Assembly: GCA_902497035.1 (NCBI GenBank)
Contig: CABVDL010000026.1
Location: 1-27,742 of the forward strand
From: an uncultured Prevotella sp.
Lineage (GTDB): Bacteria > Bacteroidota > Bacteroidia > Bacteroidales > Bacteroidaceae
Direction: 5' to 3'
DNA: 27,742 nucleotides
Shown here: positions 1 through 7,064 of the stretch, one piece after another
Layout of the letters: each line of letters opens with the position of its first letter
How positions within the stretch are numbered: position 1 is the stretch's first letter
Translations under genes and position numbers: made by a program
Notes under the pieces: model-generated
Told to the model about the DNA's origin: nothing
Database searches by the model: none
Seen by the model: only the letters and a program-made list of their open reading frames with translations

Positions 1-174
1 GTGCCGGCCACCAGCCTCTTGGTAAGGCATTTCCCGCTCTTACTCCTCACTTCTCCGCTCCTAACTGTCCTCCTATTTTTGACCAGCATTCGCTGAATAG
101 CTACCCTTGTACTTCCAAATGTTAAAATTTGAAGAAAAACTGCTTTTGGCAGCTTCCATTCCATTAAAACTCAG

Positions 175-182
175 TATCTTTG
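175..182 (+). promoter_or_regulatory. Predicted -7 element for rplS
   Basis: TATCTTTG matches the Bacteroidetes primary-sigma -7 consensus TAnnTTTG. It lies 89 nt upstream of the rplS start codon and just before a compact predicted RNA structure, so transcription would begin near 188-190. A TTTG at 145-148 could be the -33 element, but the 26-bp spacing is longer than usual, so only the -7 box is called. Confidence 0.6.
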
Positions 183-193
183 CACCGCTTTTC

Positions 194-229
194 GGCCTAA
201 CCGCTGGTTGAGGGAAGAGTCCTCAGGCC
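194..229 (+). promoter_or_regulatory. Structured 5' leader of rplS (perfect three-way junction)
   Basis: Three helices pair without any unpaired junction base. P1 is GGCCT (194-198) with AGGCC (225-229). P2 is AACC (199-202) with GGTT (206-209) around a GCT loop. P3 is GAGG (210-213) with CCTC (221-224) around a 7-nt loop. The element begins a few nucleotides after the expected transcription start and ends 42 nt before the rplS start codon. Ribosomal-protein genes are often autoregulated by such leaders, and I recall an L19 leader class described in Flavobacteria. Whether this is the same class cannot be decided here. The structure is seen in the sequence; the regulatory role is inferred. Confidence 0.55.
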
Positions 230-271
230 ATGTTGGGTGGGAACGACAAACAACATTAATCATAACAAACA

Positions 272-631
272 ATGGATTTAATTAAAGTTGCTGAGGAAGC
301 ATTTGCAACCGGCAAGACCATCCCTGCGTTCCGCGCAGGTGACACCATCACTGTCGCTTACAAAATCGTCGAGGGTTCAAAGGAGCGTATCCAGCTCTAT
401 CGTGGCGTAGTCATCAAGATTAGCGGCCATGGTCTGAAGAAGCGTTTTACTGTTCGCAAGATGTCGGGCACTGTGGGTGTGGAGCGTATCTTCCCCGCCG
501 AGTCTCCCGCTATCGACCACATCGAGGTCAACAAGCGCGGTAAGGTGCGTCGCGCCAAGCTTTACTATCTGCGCAAGCTCACCGGTAAGGCTGCACGCAT
601 TCAGGAGAAGCGCGTCGTCTCAGGCGAGTAA
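272..631 (+). CDS. rplS: 50S ribosomal protein L19 (bL19)
   Basis: The 119-residue product has the usual length and architecture of bL19, a large-subunit protein at the 30S-50S interface. Diagnostic stretches are AFRAGDTITV near residues 19-28, ERIQLYRGVVIKI near 38-50, the VGVERIFP segment near 69-76, and the basic KVRRAKLYYLR motif near 91-101, which is the family hallmark. The start is the ATG at 272 in an A-rich context (cataacaaaca) without a Shine-Dalgarno, which is normal for Bacteroidetes. The gene appears to be a single transcription unit, with its own TAnnTTTG box and structured leader upstream and a hairpin terminator at 705-740 downstream. Identification is secure. Confidence 0.97.
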   Translation: MDLIKVAEEAFATGKTIPAFRAGDTITVAYKIVEGSKERIQLYRGVVIKISGHGLKKRFTVRKMSGTVGVERIFPAESPAIDHIEVNKRGKVRRAKLYYLRKLTGKAARIQEKRVVSGE

Positions 632-704
632 TCCGCTTTTTACCCTTTATGGATGGCGCGTCCATCCATTAGTGCTTCTATGGTGAAGACATGTTGATTA
701 ACAT

Positions 705-740
705 AAAGAGCCATTCCCAATCCCGGAGAATGGCTCTTTT
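705..740 (+). terminator. Intrinsic terminator of rplS
   Basis: A 12-bp perfect stem (AAAGAGCCATTC at 705-716 with GAATGGCTCTTT at 728-739) closes an 11-nt loop and ends in a TTTT run. It lies 74 nt beyond the rplS stop codon. This is the cleanest factor-independent terminator in the window. The A/T symmetry would also let it act weakly on the opposite strand. Confidence 0.85.
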
Positions 741-1059
741 GCGTCTTGGCCATTTCATTGCCGCTTCCAATCGCCGTCAGCCTGAGCGTCTTGCCGTGTG
801 GGCAGAGCCGCTCCGCCATTCGTGCCGAATCGCATGGTCATTTAAGCCAAATCTCACCGCCGTTTGACTCAAATTGCACAGCACTCCCCAATCATCCTCT
901 TTCAAGAGCGTCTCTTTTGTAGTTTCTTCCATTGTCACCGTGCGTTGTCCGGCCGCTTGTCGGCCACTTACCGCAGTAAAGTCTTCTTTCCGCATCCTTT
1001 GTTGATGCTGCTCACGTTCTACCGTGTGCAAATCGTCGTTTCAGTCCTCAGCCATTACC
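741..1059. other. Gene-free stretch between the rplS terminator and the Sus-type operon promoter
   Basis: I find no convincing gene, tRNA or mobile-element end here. Two overlapping open frames, one on each strand, are under 90 codons. They show low-complexity, arginine- or phenylalanine-rich translations, no recognisable domain and no start context, so they are not called. Base composition is higher in G+C than the promoter region that follows, which could mean decayed coding sequence, but no family is recognisable. Confidence 0.4.
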
Positions 1060-1071
1060 TGATAATGGGTA

Positions 1072-1086
1072 TTTTCGTTTCGAAAA
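1072..1086. promoter_or_regulatory. Palindrome upstream of the Sus-type operon promoter (possible operator)
   Basis: TTTTCG (1072-1077) and CGAAAA (1081-1086) form a perfect inverted repeat with a 3-bp spacer. It is centred about 25 bp upstream of the candidate -33 element of the six-gene operon, a position typical of an activator or upstream operator site. No specific regulator is recognisable. Short A/T-rich palindromes also occur by chance. Confidence 0.3.
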
Positions 1087-1103
1087 AGCCTTTTTATAGA
1101 CAA

Positions 1104-1138
1104 ATTGCTTATAGTTTTAAAAACTTTTTATAACTTTG
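1104..1138 (+). promoter_or_regulatory. Predicted promoter of the six-gene Sus-type operon
   Basis: TAACTTTG at 1131-1138 matches the -7 consensus TAnnTTTG. ATTG at 1104-1107 supplies a -33 TTG with 23 bp between the two boxes. The start of transcription would be near 1144, giving an untranslated leader of about 155 nt before the SusC-like start codon at 1299. It is the only good promoter match upstream of the operon. Confidence 0.65.
1113..1125. promoter_or_regulatory. Palindrome between -33 and -7 (possible repressor operator)
   Basis: AGTTTT-A-AAAACT is a perfect 13-bp palindrome centred on one A. It sits entirely in the spacer between the -33 and -7 elements, where a bound repressor would block the polymerase. 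The regulator is unknown. The A/T richness of the spacer lowers confidence. Confidence 0.3.
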
Positions 1139-1150
1139 CTCATAAATTAA

Positions 1151-1207
1151 ATGGCAATTTGTCGCCATGCATCGGCTTTTTCATGCAAAATCATAATCAG
1201 AAAGCCG
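1151..1207 (+). promoter_or_regulatory. Potentially structured 5' leader of the Sus-type operon
   Basis: Two hairpins can form early in the untranslated leader: ATGGC (1151-1155) with GCCAT (1164-1168), and CGGCTTT (1173-1179) with AAAGCCG (1201-1207). I looked for the cobalamin-riboswitch B12 box and found no convincing match. The leader then runs to a GAGG close before the ATG at 1299, one of the few Shine-Dalgarno-like sequences in the window. The role is unknown. Confidence 0.3.
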
Positions 1208-1298
1208 TTTGCGCCGCAGCTTTGATTGATGGCAGGCCACGTCTCCGTTGCATGCTGTCTTGTAGTGAAGACCTTTAAAAATATAAATCTGAGGAATA

Positions 1299-4200
1299 AT
1301 GAAGAAAATCCTGAAGAAACGGTTGCATATGCTTCTATGCTCCATGTTTTGTTGCTTTTTGGCACATGCGCAGAACCAGATGCTCAGGTTGTCGGGCTAT
1401 GTGACCGACGACAACAACCAACCTTTGGCTGGAGTCACCGTAAGGGTGCTGAAGGCATCGCTCGTTACCACGACGGCCTACGACGGCGGCTTCAAGCTTG
1501 AGGGCCTTGCCCCGCAGCACGCCTACGTGGAATTCTCCTACATTGGCTTCCGCAAGGAGGTGGTGGCCTATACGGGGCAGAAAGAGCTGCGCATCAGCCT
1601 GAAGGAGGATGCCAACCAGCTGCAAGGCGTGGAGGTGACGGCCAAGACCAACATCAATGCCATCGACCTGCGCGCCAAGTCGGGCGACGTGGCCGAGGTT
1701 GACATGCGCCGGCTCAACGAGAAGTCGATGATAGACTTCGGCCTCTCCCTGCAGGGTGCGGTGCCCGGCCTCACTGTCATCAATACCGGTGGGCTCGGCT
1801 CGACCCCGGAAATACGCATCCGCGGCAATTCCTCGCTGCGCAAGGGCAACACCACCAACGAGCCGCTTTACGTGCTTGACGGTCAGGTGATCAGTGCCGA
1901 GACCTTTTACAACCTCAATCCCACCGACATCTCGGGCATCAAGGTGCTGAAAGACGCCGCAGCCTGCGCCCTCTATGGCACCAAGGCTGCCAACGGCGTG
2001 ATAGAGGTCACGTCGAAACGGGGCATCGACGGCCCCATGCAGGTCACGGCCAACGTGGAGGTGGGTGTCACCACAAAGGGCCGCAGGGGCGTGAGAATGA
2101 TGGACTCGGCCGAGAAGCTCGAGCTGGAGCGGCTGCTCCATGCCACCAATGCCCCCGGCTATCTCTACAGCGAGGACTACTACCGCGCCAACTATGCGGG
2201 CGACCCCAACCTTGAGCAGATGATTGCCGACGGCAAGAGCCGCCTGGCCCAGCTGGCCACCACCAATACCGACTGGTTCGACGAGCTGGTGAAGAACAAC
2301 TGGTATCAGAAATACAACCTAAGCCTGCGCGGAGGAAATGAGCAGACTTCCTACTATGCCTCGGCCAACTTCTCCAAACAGGGTGGCCGCATAGAGGGCA
2401 ACGACAAGACGCGCTCGGGCCTGCGTCTCAATCTCGACCAGAAAATAGGCCATATAGGCTATGCCTACCTCAGCGTTGACGGTGCCTACACCCGCACGCG
2501 CACACCCAATGGCAGCTCGCACGACCCGCTGCGCCTGGTCTATGAGCTCAATCCTTATGAGACGCGCGACGATGAGAGGCTATGGTCGTATCCCGGCCAG
2601 TCGCTCAGCGACCTGCTGCACGAATACCAGCAGAAAGGCGAGGGCAAGTCGGCCGGCGTGAGCGGCAGCCTACAGCTCACGCCGCTGCCAGGCCTCGACG
2701 TCGCAGCCTCTGCAGGCCTCGACTACCTTATCGACGAGACCGAGCAGTTCACACCGGGCAGTGCCTACAGTCAGACAAGCAGGGGCATACCCTCAGAGGC
2801 CCGGGGCATCTATGCCAAGACGAAGAACACGACTACCAACGTGACAACCAACGTGCGCGTGACCTACAACCACGTGTTTGCCGGTGTGCACGACCTCACG
2901 CTCGGCGCCAACATGGACTACTATCTCACCAAGCTCGACAATGTGGGAATAACAGGCTATGGCGTGGGCGACCAGAACTCGGCTGCCGCCATCAACCAGT
3001 CGCTCACCGGCAACTATGCGCCCCGGGTGAGCGGGCTGAAGGACAAGAACGCGCAGCTGGGCATCGGCGCCGTGTTGGGCTATACCTACGACAACACCTA
3101 CGACCTCTATGCCACCTACAAGGACGACGGCTCGTCGCTCCTGCCGAGCGACAAGCGCTGGAGCTCTGCCTGGGCCGTGGGCGTGGGCTGGACTCCCACC
3201 CAATATGCCTTTCTCAGCGACAACAAGGTGCTGACGCGCCTGCGCCTCAAGGCCACTTACGGCTGCACCGCCAATCTCAACGGCGTTTCCACGTCGGCCA
3301 CCATTGCCACCTTCCAGTATCTCACCCGCCGCTACGAGGACTCGCGCGTGCTCTCGCTCATCACGCTGCCCAATGCCGACCTGATGCCCGAGAAGACCTA
3401 TACGACCGACCTGGGCCTGTCGATGGACCTCTTCAGCCGTCTCACCTTGGAGGCCACCTGGTATAAGCGCCGCACGGAGGACGCCCTGCTCGATGTGCCT
3501 ATACCCTCGTCAAACGGCTTCACTACGCTCAAGCGCAACATTGGCGTACTCGACAACTCGGGCTTGGAGCTCTCGGCCAGTGTTAAGGTCATCGACACCT
3601 CCGACTGGCAGTTGCGTCTGCAGGCTTCAATGGCTTATAACAGAAACAAGGTGGTTGACCTCTACTATGCCGACAAAATCTACTCGAGCAGCGAGTCGCT
3701 CGTTCCCGACTATGAGGTGGGCAAGTCCTACGACATGCTCTACGGTCCCGAGTCGTTGGGCATCAATCCCCTGACGGGCTATCCTGTGTTCCGTTCATCC
3801 GACGGGTCGGTGAAGCAGGCCAACGAGGTGCTTACTGCCGCCGACATGAAGGCGCTGGGACACCTCACGCCGCCCTACACAGGCTCCATCAATTTCAGTC
3901 TTAGCTACAAGGCATTTGACCTCGATGCCGATTTCTACTATGTCCACGGAGGCGTTCAGCCCTACAACTACTCCTACGTCCGCTCGCGCGACAATGCCAA
4001 CTTCAATGCCGTGAGAGGGCAGGTGAGCGACATGTGGTTCAGTGCTGGCGACGAGAATAAGACTTATCCCAATCCGTTCAACACCTCCACGCAGGCCGAC
4101 AACAACCTGACGCTCTACACCAACTCGCGCCAGGTGGGCAAGTCAGACTATCTCCGTCTCTCTATGCTCAGCCTCCGCTACAAGGTGCCTTACCGCTTCC

Positions 4201-4358
4201 TGCAACGGCATTTCCCCGTGTTCAAGTATGCCACCTTTGCCCTGCAGGGCTCCAACCTGCTCACCTGGACCTCCTACAAGGAGTCAGACCCCGAGAGCGG
4301 CACGCTCGCAGGCACCACGCAGCCGGTCATTACCTTCAGCATGAATGTAACTTTCTAA
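1299..4358 (+). CDS. SusC/RagA-like TonB-dependent outer-membrane receptor
   Basis: The 1019-residue product has a signal peptide (residues 1-24, ending AHA), a carboxypeptidase-regulatory-like domain (about 32-110, with GYVTDDNNQPLAGVTV), a plug domain (about 125-245) and a 22-strand-type barrel ending in aromatic SMNVTF. The segment LKDAAACALYGTKAANGVIE at about 217-236 is the hallmark of the SusC family. Such receptors import large substrates (glycans, peptides, cofactor-protein complexes) through the outer membrane using TonB energy, with the SusD partner as a lid. It heads a six-gene operon with no carbohydrate-active enzyme, so a glycan substrate is unlikely. The peptide importer RagAB of Porphyromonas is the closer functional model. 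The family call is secure; the substrate is inferred. Confidence 0.95.
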   Translation: MKKILKKRLHMLLCSMFCCFLAHAQNQMLRLSGYVTDDNNQPLAGVTVRVLKASLVTTTAYDGGFKLEGLAPQHAYVEFSYIGFRKEVVAYTGQKELRISLKEDANQLQGVEVTAKTNINAIDLRAKSGDVAEVDMRRLNEKSMIDFGLSLQGAVPGLTVINTGGLGSTPEIRIRGNSSLRKGNTTNEPLYVLDGQVISAETFYNLNPTDISGIKVLKDAAACALYGTKAANGVIEVTSKRGIDGPMQVTANVEVGVTTKGRRGVRMMDSAEKLELERLLHATNAPGYLYSEDYYRANYAGDPNLEQMIADGKSRLAQLATTNTDWFDELVKNNWYQKYNLSLRGGNEQTSYYASANFSKQGGRIEGNDKTRSGLRLNLDQKIGHIGYAYLSVDGAYTRTRTPNGSSHDPLRLVYELNPYETRDDERLWSYPGQSLSDLLHEYQQKGEGKSAGVSGSLQLTPLPGLDVAASAGLDYLIDETEQFTPGSAYSQTSRGIPSEARGIYAKTKNTTTNVTTNVRVTYNHVFAGVHDLTLGANMDYYLTKLDNVGITGYGVGDQNSAAAINQSLTGNYAPRVSGLKDKNAQLGIGAVLGYTYDNTYDLYATYKDDGSSLLPSDKRWSSAWAVGVGWTPTQYAFLSDNKVLTRLRLKATYGCTANLNGVSTSATIATFQYLTRRYEDSRVLSLITLPNADLMPEKTYTTDLGLSMDLFSRLTLEATWYKRRTEDALLDVPIPSSNGFTTLKRNIGVLDNSGLELSASVKVIDTSDWQLRLQASMAYNRNKVVDLYYADKIYSSSESLVPDYEVGKSYDMLYGPESLGINPLTGYPVFRSSDGSVKQANEVLTAADMKALGHLTPPYTGSINFSLSYKAFDLDADFYYVHGGVQPYNYSYVRSRDNANFNAVRGQVSDMWFSAGDENKTYPNPFNTSTQADNNLTLYTNSRQVGKSDYLRLSMLSLRYKVPYRFLQRHFPVFKYATFALQGSNLLTWTSYKESDPESGTLAGTTQPVITFSMNVTF

Positions 4359-4371
4359 TTCCCACAGCAAC

Positions 4372-5793
4372 ATGAAACCACTACAATACAGTTTGAATAT
4401 GCGCCACACCGTAGTGGCCGCAGTCGTGTCGTGCAGCATTTTGGCACTGGGAGGAGGCTGCTCGCTCGACATTCCGCCAGCCGACCAATACTCCGACCCC
4501 GATGCCATCACCACCGTGGAGGCCGGACGCTCGTTGCTCAGCTCGGTCTATGCCTCCTATCCGCACTACGAGTTGCAACTCAGCCTGTTGGCCGACGACT
4601 ATTGCCCCACGTCGCTCCAGGGGCAGGATGCGACCCTGGCAAGATTCTACAACTGGGACGAGAACGCCATCTCCGACTTCTCCGAGACGGCGTGGCAGGC
4701 CTATTACAGCACCATCACCTCGTGCAACACCCTCTTGGAGCGGGTTGACGGCATAAAGACTTCCACCGAGAGCGAGCAGCAGGAGAAGTCGTATATCGTG
4801 GCAGAGGCCAACGCCCTGAAGGCCATGGGCTATTTCGACCTGCTGCGTCTCTTCGCTCCGCCATACGCCGCTGGGGCAGACAATGACGGCATACTGCTCA
4901 AGGAGCATCTTGCCCTCGAGTATCTGGGACGCTCGTCGGTGAAGGCCTGCACCGACACCATCGTCAGTCTGCTCAGCAGGGCAGCCTCCGTGGCCCACGA
5001 GCCGAAAAGCAACGGATGGCTGTCGCAGACGGCCTGCCGCTGCCTGCTTGCCGAGGTGTGGCTCTACAAGGGCGACTATCAGCAGGCGGCCGCGGCTGCC
5101 CGGCAGGTCATCGATGCCGGTGGCGACGAGCCCTTCTCGGCTACGGCCTACAGTCAGCTTTGGTCAACCGGACAGTCGCCGCAGCGCCTGTTCGCCTTCA
5201 ACATCGACCAGACCTATTACACGGAGGTGCTGGCCAATCCCTTGACCGACGGCGACCTTTACATGATGAACCCGCAACTGACGTATGCCGCCACCGACAT
5301 TCGCCGGGCACACAGCGTAAACGCCATGGACATGCAAGGCGTAACGAGAAATCTCATGGGTAAATATGCAGGAATGATTCACAAGGAGACAACGCCTACC
5401 TACGTCAACCGCCTGCGCTATGCGGAGGCCTACTTCATAGCGGCCGAGGCCTACAGCCGCCTGGGCCAGTACGACGAGGCGCGCTCGCTCGTCAACCATT
5501 ACCTGACGCTTGTGGGCGGCAGTCCCATCCCTGAGACGGTATCCGGCACGGCGCTGACCGACAGCATCCTGCACGAGAAGCAACTTGAGTTCGTGGGTGA
5601 GGGGACGCGCTACTTTGACCTTAAGCGCACGCGCAAGACAGCTCTGCCGCGCCTGACACGCTGGGGAAGCTCCGTCTCATCGACGATTGATGCCGACGAC
5701 CATAGATGGACTTGGCCCATACCGCGCTCGGAATACCTCTATAATGAGAATGTTACGCAGAACGAGGGCTGGCCGCTGAGCCGCCAGGACTAA
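4372..5793 (+). CDS. SusD/RagB-like surface lipoprotein
   Basis: The 473-residue protein is the lid partner of the SusC-like receptor encoded 13 bp upstream. A signal peptide ends in a lipobox-like region with Cys30, and the mature start (SLDIPPADQYSD) is typical of SusD lipoproteins, including acidic residues after the cysteine that fit surface export. Tetratricopeptide-like helices follow (for example ANALKAMGYFDLLRLF near 144-159). The C-terminal family signature HEKQLEFVGEGTRYFDLKR lies around 401-419. It is somewhat shorter than many glycan-binding SusD proteins. A second methionine at residue 10 could be the real start and would still leave a workable signal peptide. The next gene starts within or just after its stop codon. 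Confidence 0.93.
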   Translation: MKPLQYSLNMRHTVVAAVVSCSILALGGGCSLDIPPADQYSDPDAITTVEAGRSLLSSVYASYPHYELQLSLLADDYCPTSLQGQDATLARFYNWDENAISDFSETAWQAYYSTITSCNTLLERVDGIKTSTESEQQEKSYIVAEANALKAMGYFDLLRLFAPPYAAGADNDGILLKEHLALEYLGRSSVKACTDTIVSLLSRAASVAHEPKSNGWLSQTACRCLLAEVWLYKGDYQQAAAAARQVIDAGGDEPFSATAYSQLWSTGQSPQRLFAFNIDQTYYTEVLANPLTDGDLYMMNPQLTYAATDIRRAHSVNAMDMQGVTRNLMGKYAGMIHKETTPTYVNRLRYAEAYFIAAEAYSRLGQYDEARSLVNHYLTLVGGSPIPETVSGTALTDSILHEKQLEFVGEGTRYFDLKRTRKTALPRLTRWGSSVSSTIDADDHRWTWPIPRSEYLYNENVTQNEGWPLSRQD

Positions 5794-5828
5794 TGAACAG
5801 GAGAAAGCAGGACAACAAACAACCCAAT

Positions 5829-7064
5829 ATGATGAAAAGATATTTTTTTTACGGTCTGATGGCTGCCGTGGCCTCTGTCATGATGACGGCGTGCAATGAG
5901 ACCACCGACCATACCTATATCGGTCCAAACTATGTGCAACTGAGTGCGGCCAACGCCACTACAATCCTTGCCAGGGACGAAACCCCCATCAAGGTGGGAC
6001 TGCTGACGGCCAAGACACCCGGGCAGGACGAGACGCTTGACTTTGAGCTGGTGAACAACACCGACGGCATATTGCGCGTGCTGAACACGCCGCTCACCCT
6101 CAAGGCAGGGACGAAGACCGACACGCTGCAGGTGGTCTCTACCCATAACGAAGACTTTTCTGAGCCGGCAGTCGTCACGCTGAGGCTGAAGAGCTCCACC
6201 GACCCGGAGATGCAGCAGTGGGGCGACGGCGTGCGCATCACGGTCAATCCCAATCCTACCGTGGCCAGCCTCACCGCGGAGCAGCGTGCCCTCATCGAGG
6301 GATATAAGGAAAAATACGGCCTCAACCTCTATAATATAATAGGTGAGAGAAAATGCACCGTTGACGTGACCTACCCAGACGACGAGGTGGGAACGGCGGT
6401 GACCAACCAGAAAACGGAGCATTTCACGTCATCGTCGGTCATCACACTCAGTGACGCGGCAACGGCCGACCGGCCCATACTGAAGATGAGCTACAATCCC
6501 TTTGGCCTTAATGCTTTCCTCTACCGCATCTTCCAGGTAGAGGGACCGGAGGACGAGAACACGTGGAAAACCGAGGAGTCGGCTTACGCCTCGATACTGA
6601 AGCTGATCGGCTACGACCTCTCAAAGGAGACGTTCAGCGCTACGCTTGACAACGTGGAGCTGCATCCGTCGGACCATTCGGTCTCGTTCACGGCACAGCT
6701 GCCCAACGCCTACGGCGACATCATCACCCGCATACCTTTCGACTACAGCTATTCGGCATGGAACAGAATGCAGCAAAAGGCTGACGAGGGGGCCACATTT
6801 GAGGTCGATGAGAATGGCACGATGGTGCAGTATGATCTCTCGACCTACATCAACGACTATTACGTGACGCTCAATCCGGCCAACTACCTCGGCACGAGCG
6901 ACATCTCGTCAGACCAGTGGGGCAACGACCCATCAGACTATATCGAGCCGTCGGCAACTTATGATACGTCGAAAGGCGAAATGACTTTCCAGTTTCCGTG
7001 GGACCACGTCAACTACTCCTACGGCTATACCCAAATCAAGGTCACTTATCAGTTAGGCAAATGA
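5829..7064 (+). CDS. Lipoprotein of unknown function in the Sus-type operon
   Basis: The product of 411 residues starts at the ATG at 5829. An in-frame ATG at 5793 overlapping the SusD stop would add 12 polar residues before the signal peptide and is less likely. The signal peptide MMKRYFFYGLMAAVASVMMTAC has a plausible lipobox ending at Cys22, followed by an asparagine and acidic residues that could act as a surface-export signal. Residues 30-150 look beta-rich, the middle is mixed, and the C-terminal half is rich in Tyr, Asp and Asn. It resembles the large group of Bacteroidetes lipoproteins placed after susCD genes, possibly DUF4929, which I cannot confirm. By position it could be an auxiliary substrate-binding protein at the cell surface. 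Confidence 0.8.
   Translation: MMKRYFFYGLMAAVASVMMTACNETTDHTYIGPNYVQLSAANATTILARDETPIKVGLLTAKTPGQDETLDFELVNNTDGILRVLNTPLTLKAGTKTDTLQVVSTHNEDFSEPAVVTLRLKSSTDPEMQQWGDGVRITVNPNPTVASLTAEQRALIEGYKEKYGLNLYNIIGERKCTVDVTYPDDEVGTAVTNQKTEHFTSSSVITLSDAATADRPILKMSYNPFGLNAFLYRIFQVEGPEDENTWKTEESAYASILKLIGYDLSKETFSATLDNVELHPSDHSVSFTAQLPNAYGDIITRIPFDYSYSAWNRMQQKADEGATFEVDENGTMVQYDLSTYINDYYVTLNPANYLGTSDISSDQWGNDPSDYIEPSATYDTSKGEMTFQFPWDHVNYSYGYTQIKVTYQLGK

Noticed and set aside
1060..1078. Fur box upstream of the Sus-type operon
   Set aside because: TGATAAT is present, but the inverted partner half is missing, so it does not meet the 7-1-7 pattern. Kept only as a hint in the promoter finding.
777..1133. Two overlapping small open frames on opposite strands in the rplS-operon gap
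   Set aside because: Both are under 90 codons with biased, domain-free translations, no start context and no neighbours in operon arrangement. One runs into the operon promoter.
1144..1298. Cobalamin riboswitch in the leader of the Sus-type operon
   Set aside because: A chelatase in the operon made this worth checking, but no B12-box match or other conserved core of that riboswitch is visible. GGCAGGCCACGTCTCC only loosely resembles part of one.
1299..5793. Polysaccharide utilisation locus
   Set aside because: A SusCD pair alone suggests this, but no glycoside hydrolase, lyase, sulfatase, esterase or dedicated regulator is present. The operon partners are a protease, a haem-binding-type protein and a chelatase.
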